A stretch of 64,000 nucleotides of DNA from Palleronia caenipelagi. Lineage in GTDB: Bacteria; Pseudomonadota; Alphaproteobacteria; Rhodobacterales; Rhodobacteraceae. A model generated the notes under the pieces. That model searched no databases. It was given only the letters and a program-made list of their open reading frames with translations, and was not told where the DNA came from. Position numbers and translations under genes: made by a program. Positions 36,286 through 44,814 of the stretch are shown piece by piece. The DNA lies in the NCBI RefSeq assembly GCF_007004065.1, contig NZ_VFSV01000005.1, positions 103,210 to 167,209 of the forward strand, in the 5' to 3' direction. Position 1 is the stretch's first letter, and each line of letters begins with the position of its first letter.

Positions 36286-37130
36286 GCTTTGCCTCTGTGC
36301 CCGACCTGATCCTCGAGCCGATGATCCGGGGCGCCCTGATGGAGGATCTGGGCAGCTATGGCGACGTGACCACCCGCGCCGTGATCCCCGCCGATACGAC
36401 CTTTTCCGCCCGCCTGAACGCCCGCGAAGATGCGGTGATCTCAGGTATGCAGGTGGCGCAGATCGCGTTCCATCTGGTGGATCCGTCGCTGACTGTCACC
36501 ACCCTCGTGCCTGATGGCAGCGCTTGCGTTAAGGGCGACACGCTAATGACCGTCGAGGGCTCCGCCGCCTCGATCCTCTCGGCTGAACGGGTGGCGCTGA
36601 ACTTTGCCGGGCGGCTCACGGGTATCGCCACGAAAACCGCCGGGTTCGTCGCCGAGGCCGCCGGGACCAGCGCCCGGATCACTTGCACGCGCAAGACGAC
36701 GCCGGGCCTGCGGCTCGTGGAGAAACTCGCGGTGCTGCATGGCGGTGGCTTCAACCACCGTTATTCCCTGTCCGACGCAATCCTGATCAAGGACAACCAC
36801 ATCGCCGCCGCCGGTGGCGTGCGGCAGGTGCTGGAGGCCACGAAGGCCTATGCCAGCCATATGATGGCCGTCGAGATCGAAGTGGACCGGCTGGATCAGC
36901 TCGCCGAAGTGCTGGAGGTCGGTGGCGCCTCGGTGGTCCTGCTGGATAATATGGACACAGGGACCCTGCGGCAGGCGGTGGAGATGGTGGACGGCCGGAT
37001 GAAGACCGAGGCCAGCGGCAACGTGACTTTCCCCCGCATCGCCGAGATCGCCGCGACCGGGGTCGATTACATCTCGTCCGGCGCACTCACCCATTCAGCG
37101 CGGACGGTGGATCTGGGGCTCGATTTCTGA
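36282..37130 (+). CDS. nadC: Nicotinate-nucleotide pyrophosphorylase (quinolinate phosphoribosyltransferase)
   Basis: NadC converts quinolinate and PRPP to nicotinate mononucleotide with loss of CO2. Motifs include LMEDLGSYGDVTT near the start and ALNFAGRLTGIATKTAGFV. Then come ITCTRKTTPGLRLVEKLAV, with the substrate Arg and Lys residues, and HRYSLSDAILIKDNHIAAAGG. DYISSGALTHSARTVDLGLDF lies at the end. Length is 282 residues. It closes the nadABC operon. The product also feeds CobT in this genome. Confidence 0.96.
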   Translation: MSFASVPDLILEPMIRGALMEDLGSYGDVTTRAVIPADTTFSARLNAREDAVISGMQVAQIAFHLVDPSLTVTTLVPDGSACVKGDTLMTVEGSAASILSAERVALNFAGRLTGIATKTAGFVAEAAGTSARITCTRKTTPGLRLVEKLAVLHGGGFNHRYSLSDAILIKDNHIAAAGGVRQVLEATKAYASHMMAVEIEVDRLDQLAEVLEVGGASVVLLDNMDTGTLRQAVEMVDGRMKTEASGNVTFPRIAEIAATGVDYISSGALTHSARTVDLGLDF

Positions 37131-37386
37131 TTCCAGAGCACCTGGGGGTCGGATTGCGACATCTCTTTTCCATATGAAACAATAGGTTGCGCAAAATGCG
37201 GCGCTTCCCGTTTGCGTATGACAGAGAAAGACGGCTACCCTAGCCGAAAGGTGACGTCCCGAGGGATCAGTCTCGTCGGATCTCGCAGAGGTCGGTCGCA
37301 GCGTGTCCGGTTCAGTTGCGTCACCTGAGACACTGTGACCGCCAGATGACGGTTGGACGTAAATTAACATGAGCGGGAGCGTCTGA

Positions 37387-39045
37387 ATGACAGAGCAGAC
37401 AGACCAGACAGAGGATCTGGGAATACCAGAGCCTGAGGGCGCAACAGCATTAATTGAGACCGATTACGAAATCGGTCAGGACAATATCGAGACAAGTATC
37501 GGCCCGGTGGCCGTGGACATCCACAACCCGGTCTTCATGGTGTCGGGCTTCGCTATCGTGGCCTTCGTCTTCTACACCCTCGCCCTGCCGGAGCAGGCCG
37601 AGGCTGTGTTCAAGGCGATGTTCAACTTTACGACCCAGAATTTCGATTGGTTTTTTCTGAGCGCGAATAACCTTGTGGTGATCTTTGCGCTGCTGCTGAT
37701 CGTCTCGCCCTATGGCAAGATCCGGCTGGGTGGCACGGATGCCCGGCCTGATTACAGCTATGCAGGCTGGTTCGCGATGCTCTTTGCCGCAGGCATGGGA
37801 ATTGGCCTCATGTTCTACGGCGTTTCCGAGCCTATGAGCCACTTCTCCAGTTCCATGGGCGGAATTTCTGTCGGCGAAGACGGTGTGCGCACCGACTGGG
37901 CGCCGCTTGGGGCAGCAGAGGGCGATCAGGAGGCCGCGATCAAGCTCGGCATGGCCGCGACGATCTATCACTGGGGTCTGCACCCCTGGGCGGTCTACGC
38001 GACCGTGGCGCTGGCGCTGGCTTTGTTCAGCTTTAACAAAGGCCTGCCGCTGACGATCCGCTCCGCCTTCTATCCGATCCTTGGGGAGCGGGTCTGGGGC
38101 TTCTGGGGCAACGTGATCGACATCATCGCGGTGTTTGCCACGCTGTTTGGCCTTGCCACCTCGCTCGGATTCGGCGCGACACAGGCCAATGGCGGCCTGA
38201 CGGAACTGTTTGGCCTGCCCAAAGGCACCGGCATGGAGGTGCTGCTGATCACCGTCATCACGTTGGTTGCGCTGATTTCGGTGATCCGGGGTCTCGATGG
38301 CGGGGTGAAAATCCTGTCGGAGATCAACATGGGCCTTGCCGGGGCGCTGGCGCTGTTCGTGCTGATCACCGGCCCAACCCTGTTCCTGTTCGGCTTCTTC
38401 GGCGACAGCCTCGTGGCCTATGGTAGGGAACTCCTGCCCCTCTCAATGCCCTTTGGCCGCGAAGACGTGAACTTTACCCAAGGCTGGACGTCCTTCTACT
38501 GGGCATGGTGGATTTCCTGGTCACCGTTCGTCGGCATGTTCATTGCCCGCGTCAGCCGGGGCCGCACCGTGCGCGAGTTCATCATCTGCGTGCTTCTGAT
38601 CCCCTCCATGGTCTGCGTTATCTGGATGTCGATTTTCGGCGGCACCGCGATCCATCAGGTGGTGGCCGACGGCTACACCGCTGCGCAAGAGGCATCTCTG
38701 GAGTTGCAGCTGTTCAAGATGCTCGATCCGCTGCCGCTGGCCGGAATCACATCGCTGATCGGGATCATTCTGGTGATCGTGTTCTTCGTCACCTCGTCGG
38801 ACTCAGGCTCGCTGGTCATCGACACGATCACCGCAGGCGGCAAGGTCGATGCGCCGGTACCTCAGCGTGTATTCTGGTGCCTGTTCGAGGGCGCGGTGGC
38901 CATCGCGCTGCTGATTGGGGGCGGGCTCGGCTCGCTGCAATCCATGGTGATCTCCACCGGGCTGTTGTTCACCTGCGTCCTCCTCGTGATGTGCTATGCC
39001 ATCTTCAAAGGGCTGCAGGACGAGAGGCGGAACGCGACCCGCTGA
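37387..39045 (+). CDS. BCCT family betaine/carnitine/choline-type transporter
   Basis: A 552-residue secondary transporter with 12 predicted helices, an acidic cytoplasmic N-terminus and the BCCT core. Family signatures are YSYAGWFAMLFAAGMGIGLM with FYGVSEPMSHF, YHWGLHPWAVYA, and the aromatic box region WTSFYWAWWISWSPFVGMF followed by IARVSRGRTVREF. The Met-rather-than-Gly-rich segment AAGMGIGL suggests the sodium-coupled branch. The substrate could be glycine betaine, choline or DMSP. GGGAG lies 8 nt before ATG 37387. The 256-nt region upstream shows no palindrome. A terminator-like hairpin follows the gene. Confidence 0.9.
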   Translation: MTEQTDQTEDLGIPEPEGATALIETDYEIGQDNIETSIGPVAVDIHNPVFMVSGFAIVAFVFYTLALPEQAEAVFKAMFNFTTQNFDWFFLSANNLVVIFALLLIVSPYGKIRLGGTDARPDYSYAGWFAMLFAAGMGIGLMFYGVSEPMSHFSSSMGGISVGEDGVRTDWAPLGAAEGDQEAAIKLGMAATIYHWGLHPWAVYATVALALALFSFNKGLPLTIRSAFYPILGERVWGFWGNVIDIIAVFATLFGLATSLGFGATQANGGLTELFGLPKGTGMEVLLITVITLVALISVIRGLDGGVKILSEINMGLAGALALFVLITGPTLFLFGFFGDSLVAYGRELLPLSMPFGREDVNFTQGWTSFYWAWWISWSPFVGMFIARVSRGRTVREFIICVLLIPSMVCVIWMSIFGGTAIHQVVADGYTAAQEASLELQLFKMLDPLPLAGITSLIGIILVIVFFVTSSDSGSLVIDTITAGGKVDAPVPQRVFWCLFEGAVAIALLIGGGLGSLQSMVISTGLLFTCVLLVMCYAIFKGLQDERRNATR

Positions 39046-39051
39046 TCCAAC

Positions 39052-39089
39052 CCCGAGGGGCGGCCCCGCGCTGCCCCTCGGGAAATTTC
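39052..39089 (+). terminator. Terminator-like hairpin after the BCCT gene
   Basis: A perfect 10-bp stem, CCCGAGGGGC (39052-39061) with GCCCCTCGGG (39073-39082), and an 11-nt loop, then AAATTTCG. The T tract is weak. It separates the transporter from phr. Confidence 0.65.
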
Positions 39090-39136
39090 GTCGCATGGGC
39101 TGTTCGGAGGGGCGCTCTTGCCCTAGCTAGCGGCTC

Positions 39137-40561
39137 ATGTCTGACACATTTCCGATCATCGTCTGGATCCGCCGCGATCTGCGGCTGACCGACCACCCCG
39201 CTCTGACGGCTGCTCTAGAATCCGGTCGTCCGATCCTCCCCGTTTTCATCCTCGACGAGCTGGTCGAGACCTATGGCGCAGCGCCGAAATGGCGGTTCGG
39301 CCTCGGGGTCGGGCACTACGCCGAACGGCTCGAAGCTCTCGGCTCCCGCCTCATCCTGCGCCGGGGCAAGGCGGCGGAGGTGCTGCGGACGCTGGCCGAG
39401 GAGACGGGCTCTGACACGGTCTACTGGACCCGCGCCTATGATCCCGACGCCATCGCCCGGGACAAATCCGTCAAGGCCGCGCTGACCGACGCGGGCCTGA
39501 CCGCCGAGAGCCATGCGGGGCATGTACTCTTTGAGCCGTGGACGGTGGAGACGAAGCAGGGCGGTTATTATAAGGTCTACACCCCCTATTGGCGGTCGGT
39601 GAAAGATCGCGATGTGCCCGCGCCCGAGACCGCGCCGTCATCCCTCCCCGCGCCTGAGAGCTGGCCCGAGAGCGAGCGGCTCGACGACTGGGGCATGGGC
39701 AACGCCATGAACCGCGGCGCGGAGATTGTCGCGGAGTACCTCACGCTGGGCGAAGAGGCGGCGCAGACCCGGCTTGGCGTGTTCATGCGCGACCGCATCG
39801 CTGACTACGACACCGACCGCGACTACCCGGCCACCCCCGGCACCAGCGGTCTCAGCGAGAACCTTGCCTGGGGTGAGATCTCGATCCGTTCCTGCTGGCA
39901 TGCGGGAATCCGGGCGCTGCACGAAGGCAAACCGGGCGCCGAGACGTGGCTCAAGGAACTGGTCTGGCGCGATTTCGCCTACCACCTCGCCTATCATACG
40001 CCCCGGCTGGTTTCAGGGAACTGGCGCGAGGACTGGGACAGCTTTCCGTGGAACGAGGACGGCACCACCCATGAGGTCACGCGCTGGAAACAGGGCCGGA
40101 CCGGCATCCGCTTTGTCGATGCTGCCATGCGCGAGCTGTACGTGACGGGCCGGATGCACAACCGCGCCCGGATGATTGTTGCCAGCTACCTGACAAAGAA
40201 CCTCATGAGTCACTGGAAGATCGGTCTCGACTGGTTCGCCGACACGCTGGTGGACTGGGACCCGGCGGCAAATGCACTGGGCTGGCAATGGGCGAGCGGC
40301 TCTGGCCCCGATGCCACGCCCTATTTCCGAGTGTTCAACCCCGAAACCCAGCTGGAGAAGTTCGACAAGCACGGTCGCTACGTGACCCGCCACATCGCCG
40401 AGCTGAGCCAGCGCCCGCCTGAAACTGCCACGCAGTTCTACGACGCAATTCCAAGGAGCTGGGGCTTGTCGACCTCGGATAGCTACCCTTCGACGCCCAT
40501 TGTCAGCGCCAAGGACGGGCGGGACCGGGCGCTCCACGCCTACGAGAACCGGGACTTTTGA
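39137..40561 (+). CDS. phr: Deoxyribodipyrimidine photolyase
   Basis: A 474-residue class I cryptochrome/photolyase flavoprotein that repairs cyclobutane pyrimidine dimers with blue light. The N-terminal antenna domain starts PIIVWIRRDLRLTDHPAL. The FAD-binding domain has LVWRDFAYHLAYHTP, RTGIRFVDAAMRELYVTGRM followed by HNRARMIVASYLTKN, DTLVDWDPAANALGWQWASG and GSGPDATPYFRVFNPETQ. The Asn-rich RMHNRARM and DWDPAANALGWQW motifs are diagnostic. ATG 39137 follows a short intergenic region. Confidence 0.95.
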   Translation: MSDTFPIIVWIRRDLRLTDHPALTAALESGRPILPVFILDELVETYGAAPKWRFGLGVGHYAERLEALGSRLILRRGKAAEVLRTLAEETGSDTVYWTRAYDPDAIARDKSVKAALTDAGLTAESHAGHVLFEPWTVETKQGGYYKVYTPYWRSVKDRDVPAPETAPSSLPAPESWPESERLDDWGMGNAMNRGAEIVAEYLTLGEEAAQTRLGVFMRDRIADYDTDRDYPATPGTSGLSENLAWGEISIRSCWHAGIRALHEGKPGAETWLKELVWRDFAYHLAYHTPRLVSGNWREDWDSFPWNEDGTTHEVTRWKQGRTGIRFVDAAMRELYVTGRMHNRARMIVASYLTKNLMSHWKIGLDWFADTLVDWDPAANALGWQWASGSGPDATPYFRVFNPETQLEKFDKHGRYVTRHIAELSQRPPETATQFYDAIPRSWGLSTSDSYPSTPIVSAKDGRDRALHAYENRDF

Positions 40562-40944
40562 GAAGCCGGCATCCGGCTCGCCGCTGCGAAGGTGAACACC
40601 ATCTGTCGGCGCTTCCGGTGGCGGCAGATCGGGCCAACGTGCACATTCTGACGGCGCCATGATTTCCTGCCAGCGTGGCAGTGGTTGTGAGTGCGACCGG
40701 CCCCGCTGCGGTATGAGGCTAAAAGTACCAGCTCGGAGCGTTTTGACAGAAGCAAAAAGCGCCGAGATCGGATGTGCGAATAGCTCGATTTTGCCCAGCT
40801 GGTCGTCACCGGAGGCCAGCTTACCCAGCACGGGTATTTACCCCAGACCGATGCGGAATTTACTGCGAGAGATCTGATATTTCCAGGGACTTCCGCAGAC
40901 CCGCAAAGCCGAAACTAACGGTCGTTGCAGGGTTCAACAGAAAA
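40562..40944. other. Intergenic region without a recognised gene
   Basis: About 380 nt between phr and the terminator of the secreted-protein gene. Open frames here are short or continue antisense to phr. No RNA structure, repeat or promoter is clear by eye. Confidence 0.5.
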
Positions 40945-40971
40945 CCCGGTCCGCATAATTTGCGGACCGGG
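40945..40971 (-). terminator. Intrinsic terminator of the secreted-protein gene
   Basis: A perfect 11-bp stem, CCCGGTCCGCA (40945-40955) with TGCGGACCGGG (40961-40971), closes a 5-nt loop. Read on the minus strand it ends in GGGTTTTC. It follows the stop at 41007. Confidence 0.88.
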
Positions 40972-41006
40972 CCTCGGTCTCAGGTCATCAGGACCTTCGG
41001 GGGCAA

Positions 41007-41537
41007 TCAGCTGTTGAAGGATGCCGTGCAAGCCGCGCCAGCGTTGATCGCATCATTGGTGCCGGTCAGGTCGATGAGCACGCCTTCTTCACCATCGGTC
41101 TCAAAAGCGGTCAGCGTCTGACCAGCTTTGATGTCTTCGACCAGCTGAGCGTTGCTGACGCGGAAGTAGCCGCCCTGATAGTCGCCAGACAGACCATGAT
41201 CCCGGTCGATGGCATCGGCGGAATAGGTGTTGCCGTTCACGGTCATCACGATCGGTTCACCGTCCACGAGGTCGATGTCAGACTGGGTGAAGATGCCCAT
41301 ATAGCCGAGCTTGTCCATGTCGGTCATACCCACCTGGATGACGTCGCCGTTCGAACCGACCTTTTCCGCCAGGCACGTGTCGCGGGACTCGTTGGCGTAG
41401 ATCGTCCAGCTACCAGCCTTGGCATATTCAACAAAGCTGTCGCCGGCGCGGGACAGAGTTTCAGTCGCGGAGGCAGCACCGGCCACTGCAACCAGAGCGA
41501 TAGCGGAGAGGGCGATCTTGGAGGAAAACTTCGACAT
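41007..41537 (-). CDS. Small exported protein of unknown function
   Basis: A 176-residue protein with a clear signal peptide (MSKFSSKIALSAIALVAVAG then AASAT, cleavage after ASA). The mature domain opens TLSRAGDSFVEYAKAGSWTIYANESRDTCL, which faintly resembles the start of IalB-type periplasmic proteins (W-x-I/V...C). A second Cys is near the C-terminus (GAACTASFNS), so one disulfide is possible. It has its own terminator, and a perfect 16-bp palindrome lies 55-70 nt upstream. No homologue can be named with confidence. It lies downstream of cobJ on the same strand. Confidence 0.8.
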   Translation of the reverse strand: MSKFSSKIALSAIALVAVAGAASATETLSRAGDSFVEYAKAGSWTIYANESRDTCLAEKVGSNGDVIQVGMTDMDKLGYMGIFTQSDIDLVDGEPIVMTVNGNTYSADAIDRDHGLSGDYQGGYFRVSNAQLVEDIKAGQTLTAFETDGEEGVLIDLTGTNDAINAGAACTASFNS

Positions 41538-41591
41538 TTTCTTAATCCTTTCGGATATCTGTTACATTTGAACAGTGAACGACGAAGAGCC

Positions 41592-41607
41592 TTCGAGGTT
41601 CCTCGAA
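41592..41607. promoter_or_regulatory. Perfect palindrome upstream of the exported-protein gene
   Basis: TTCGAGG (41592-41598) and CCTCGAA (41601-41607) are separated by TT. The 2-nt spacer is too short for a good hairpin loop, so a protein-binding operator is more likely. It lies between cobJ and the exported-protein gene. Confidence 0.5.
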
Positions 41608-41634
41608 AATGACGAAGTTTCGAATTATTTTTTG

Positions 41635-42381
41635 CTAGGCAGATCGGGGCGTGTAAACGAGCGGAGCGCCTTCTCTCGTTATTATACGGGTCTGAGAGGA
41701 TCCGACGATCACCATAGTCCGCATGTCTGCCATGTCTGGCCGCGCCTCGGTGAGAGGCACAACGCGGATTTCTTCCTCTGGCGTGGTGACCGCCCGGGCA
41801 AAGATCACCGGGCGGCTATCACCGCAGGCGTCCCTGAGAATCTCCAATGTACGAACAAACCCTTCAGGGCGAGACTTCGACCTTGGGTTGTAAAAGGCCA
41901 TAGCAAAATCCGCCTCGACTGCGAGGCGCAAACGTTTCTCGATCAGCGCCCACGGCTTGAGGTTATCGCTGAGATTGATGGCACAGAAATCATGGCCCAG
42001 CGGCGCCCCGATCAGGGCGCTGGCCGCCAGCATGGCCGTGATCCCGGGCAGCACCTCCAGATCCAGCGCGCGCCAGTCTTCCGGTCCCTCCTCCAACGCC
42101 TCAAAGATCGCGGCCGCCATGGCAAAGACGCCAGGGTCGCCGGACGAGACCACCGCAACCCGTCGCCCCGCCGCAGCCATCTCAAGCGCGTGCCGGGCGC
42201 GCTCTATCTCGACCCGGTTGTCGCTGGCGTGCTTTACCAGACCGGGCCGATTCTCCAACCGCGCAACATAAGGGATATAGCCTACCGCATCGGTTGCCGC
42301 ATCCAGCGCGGCCTGCGCCTCCGGGGTGATCAGCGCCTCATTTCCGGGGCCAAGCCCGATGACCTTCAGCCAGCCGCTCAC
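41635..42381 (-). CDS. cobJ: Precorrin-3B C17-methyltransferase
   Basis: CobJ methylates precorrin-3B at C17 with ring contraction, using SAM. It is a 248-residue tetrapyrrole methylase. The N-terminal loop is KVIGLGPGNEALITPEA, the P-loop-like glycine site VAVVSSGDPGVFAMA, and PGITAMLAASALIGAPLGHDF is the shared methylase motif. NPRSKSRPEGF is typical of CobJ. GTG 42381 overlaps the cobI TGA (GTGA) and gives the correct N-terminus; longer in-frame starts lie inside cobI. It is the last gene of the riboswitch-controlled row. Confidence 0.93.
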   Translation of the reverse strand: MSGWLKVIGLGPGNEALITPEAQAALDAATDAVGYIPYVARLENRPGLVKHASDNRVEIERARHALEMAAAGRRVAVVSSGDPGVFAMAAAIFEALEEGPEDWRALDLEVLPGITAMLAASALIGAPLGHDFCAINLSDNLKPWALIEKRLRLAVEADFAMAFYNPRSKSRPEGFVRTLEILRDACGDSRPVIFARAVTTPEEEIRVVPLTEARPDMADMRTMVIVGSSQTRIITREGAPLVYTPRSA

Positions 42382-43103
42382 GGGCGCCGCCCCTGTCCGT
42401 GGATCATCACGATGGTGAAATAGGGCACCCGGCGCCCCTCGGCCTCGCTGAGCTTCATCACCTGCTGTTCCTCCATCGCGGCGCACTCCACCAGCCACGC
42501 CCGGTCGAACTTGCCCGCGCGGCGCAGAGACCGGCAGAGCTTATCGAAATTGCGCCCGATCTTCATCACCACCAGCGCGTCAGTCTCGGCGATCCGGCGG
42601 GTCAGCTCGTCCTCGGGCAAGGTCGCCATGACCACCGAGAGCACGTCATCCCCCCAGGTGATCGGCTCGCCGGTCGCCGTCCAGGCCGCCGACATGCCGG
42701 TGATCCCGGGCACGACCTCGACCGGCACATCATCCCGCAGGCGAGTGTAGAGATGCATAAAGGAGCCGTAGAAGAACGGGTCCCCCTCGCAAGGCACGAC
42801 GATGGTCTGGCCGCCCTGAATGCGAAACCGCAAATCAGCGCAGGCCGCATCGTAGAACTCCGCGAGGATCGCATTATAGGCCGGATCGGTCACAGGAATT
42901 TCGGTGGTCACCGGGTATTCGAGCGCGATTTCCTCGGCCCCCGGCGCGATGAGCGCGTCGATCAGTTTCCGTGCCCGGCCCCGGCGACCTGCCTTGCGGA
43001 AATAGGCCAAATGCCTAGCGCCCCGGATCAGCCGGTCCGCGCGGACACTCATCAGCTCCGGATCACCCGGACCCAGGCCAACGCCAATGAGACGACCGGT
43101 CAT
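42378..43103 (-). CDS. cobI: Precorrin-2 C20-methyltransferase
   Basis: CobI methylates precorrin-2 at C20. The 241-residue protein starts MTGRLIGVGLGPGDPELMSV with RADRLIRGARHLAYFRKAG, and carries VVPCEGDPFFYGSFMHLYTRL, PGITGMSAAWTATGEP and GDDVLSVVMATL. ATG 43103 overlaps the cobH stop (ATGA). Upstream in-frame codons lie inside cobH and are not used. Confidence 0.95.
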   Translation of the reverse strand: MTGRLIGVGLGPGDPELMSVRADRLIRGARHLAYFRKAGRRGRARKLIDALIAPGAEEIALEYPVTTEIPVTDPAYNAILAEFYDAACADLRFRIQGGQTIVVPCEGDPFFYGSFMHLYTRLRDDVPVEVVPGITGMSAAWTATGEPITWGDDVLSVVMATLPEDELTRRIAETDALVVMKIGRNFDKLCRSLRRAGKFDRAWLVECAAMEEQQVMKLSEAEGRRVPYFTIVMIHGQGRRP

Positions 43104-43729
43104 TCCTTGCGGCTCGCGATGGCGTTTATCGCAGCGACGGTGATGGCAGAGCCGCCCAGCCGCCCCTCGACGATGATCGAGGGCACAGGCTGGTCGGCCC
43201 AGAGCGCGTCCTTCGACTCGCGTGCGCCCACAAAGCCAACCGGGCAGCCGATGATTGCCGCCGGGCGTGGGCAGTCGGGGTCCTCGAGCATGTTCAGGAG
43301 GTGAAACAGCGCGGTGGGCGCATTGCCGATCGCGACCAGCGCGCCCTTCAGATGGGGCCTCCACAGCTCCAGCGCCGCCGCGGAGCGCGTGTTGCCCATC
43401 TCGCGCGCCATCTCCGGCACGCGGGGATCGTGCAGGGTGCAGATCACCTCGTTCTCCGCAGGCAGGCGGAACCGGGTGACACCTTCGCTGACCATCCGCG
43501 CATCGCACAGGATCGGGGCGCCACTCTCCAGCGCCATGCGCGCCGCCGCGACCGCGCCGGGGGTCAGTTTCACATGCTCCTCCAGCCCCACCATCCCGGC
43601 CGCGTGGATCATCCGCACGACCACCTGTTCTTCATCGACATCGAACCGGCCGAGATCGGCCTCGGCGCGGATGGTGGCAAAGGACTGGCGATAGATCGCC
43701 GCGCCGTCTTTTTCGTAATCGTAGGGCAT
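43100..43729 (-). CDS. cobH: Precorrin-8X methylmutase
   Basis: CobH moves a methyl group from C11 to C12, turning precorrin-8X into hydrogenobyrinate. The 209-residue protein keeps the catalytic His in RMIHAAGMVGLEEHVKLTPG. The family motifs ILCDARMVSEGVTR, AIGNAPTALFHLLNMLED and IIGCPVGFVGARESK are present. It starts 5 nt after cobG ends and overlaps cobI by 4 nt. Confidence 0.96.
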   Translation of the reverse strand: MPYDYEKDGAAIYRQSFATIRAEADLGRFDVDEEQVVVRMIHAAGMVGLEEHVKLTPGAVAAARMALESGAPILCDARMVSEGVTRFRLPAENEVICTLHDPRVPEMAREMGNTRSAAALELWRPHLKGALVAIGNAPTALFHLLNMLEDPDCPRPAAIIGCPVGFVGARESKDALWADQPVPSIIVEGRLGGSAITVAAINAIASRKE

Positions 43730-43734
43730 CAGAG

Positions 43735-44814
43735 TCAGCCTATGGCTTGGGGCAGATCGTTGGGGGTCAGCCCCCGCTCGGTCGGTGTGTCGCCTGCCAA
43801 GCCGTTTTTCACAAGATCGAACCGACCGTCACGTCCCACGAGTGTGATCTTCGCAGGACGGGCGCGCGCGCACCCCTTGGTACAACCTGACACGTGTAAT
43901 CCGGGGATGACAGGGGCGAGTTCGAGAGCGAGGGGTCGGGTCTCGACGCTCGCCTCCTGACAATAGGGCGCGCCGGGGCAGGCATCAGCGGTCAGGCGGG
44001 GATCAGGCGTGCCGAGCCAGCCTTCGGGGGCCTGCGCAGCGCCTTCGATCAGAACCATACGCCATGGGGTCAGGCGAATAGCGGACCCCGCCTCTGCTGC
44101 GCGGCGCAGATCATCGGCGGTCAGCGCCCCAAACGGGATGCCGGCGAGGAAGCCCTGCTCACAAGGGCCGGGCTGGGTGTGGTACGCTCCCAAGACGTCG
44201 CCGGACTGGCCTTCTGCACTCACGAAATCGCGCATCCGCCGCTGATCAGGAGCGCGCATCGATGCAAATTGTTGCGCAACATCGAACAAGACCGGGACCG
44301 CGTCTTCTTCGGAGACGCTGTCCGCGACCGTGGCGCCATCGCGCCGGACATACAGCGCGTCGCCGATCCTCTCCAGCCGGATATCGGCGGGATCGTCCCG
44401 CAGCACCGGTTCCGCCCCCGTATCTAGGGCAAAGCCGAATTTCGGCGGCAGGTCCGGCAACATCGGCAGCACATCAAGCAGGATGCGCCCCAGCCGGTCG
44501 GTCAGGTCCCCGGGTTCCCAAAAGGGCTGGGTGAGGATGTTGCGCCGGGTCTCCACCTCGACGCTGTCATCAAGGAGCCCCAACGCCGCCATCCCATCCA
44601 GCACCGCCTGATAATCGCGCACGCCCCGGATCTGCAAATTGGCCCGGCTGGTCAGGTCGATCAGCCCCGAGCCGAAGCGGGCCGCCAGATCTGCCACGCC
44701 CGCCGCCTGCTCCGCCGAGAGCCGCCCCTGCCATGCCCGCACCCGCACGATCAGCCCATCGCCGGACATCATTGGTTTCAGCGCGCCGGGGCACCAACCC
44801 TTGACCGTAATCAT
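43735..44814 (-). CDS. cobG: Precorrin-3B synthase
   Basis: CobG is the oxygen-dependent monooxygenase of the aerobic B12 pathway, a sulfite/nitrite-reductase-like protein with a [4Fe-4S] centre. The 359-residue protein begins MITVKGWCPGALKPMMSGDG. The cluster cysteines are in ACPGAPYCQEASVETRPLA and HVSGCTKGCARARPAKITL. ATG 44814 overlaps the cobN TGA by 4 nt; the longer in-frame start is internal to cobN. Its presence points to the late cobalt-insertion (aerobic) route. Confidence 0.92.
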   Translation of the reverse strand: MITVKGWCPGALKPMMSGDGLIVRVRAWQGRLSAEQAAGVADLAARFGSGLIDLTSRANLQIRGVRDYQAVLDGMAALGLLDDSVEVETRRNILTQPFWEPGDLTDRLGRILLDVLPMLPDLPPKFGFALDTGAEPVLRDDPADIRLERIGDALYVRRDGATVADSVSEEDAVPVLFDVAQQFASMRAPDQRRMRDFVSAEGQSGDVLGAYHTQPGPCEQGFLAGIPFGALTADDLRRAAEAGSAIRLTPWRMVLIEGAAQAPEGWLGTPDPRLTADACPGAPYCQEASVETRPLALELAPVIPGLHVSGCTKGCARARPAKITLVGRDGRFDLVKNGLAGDTPTERGLTPNDLPQAIG

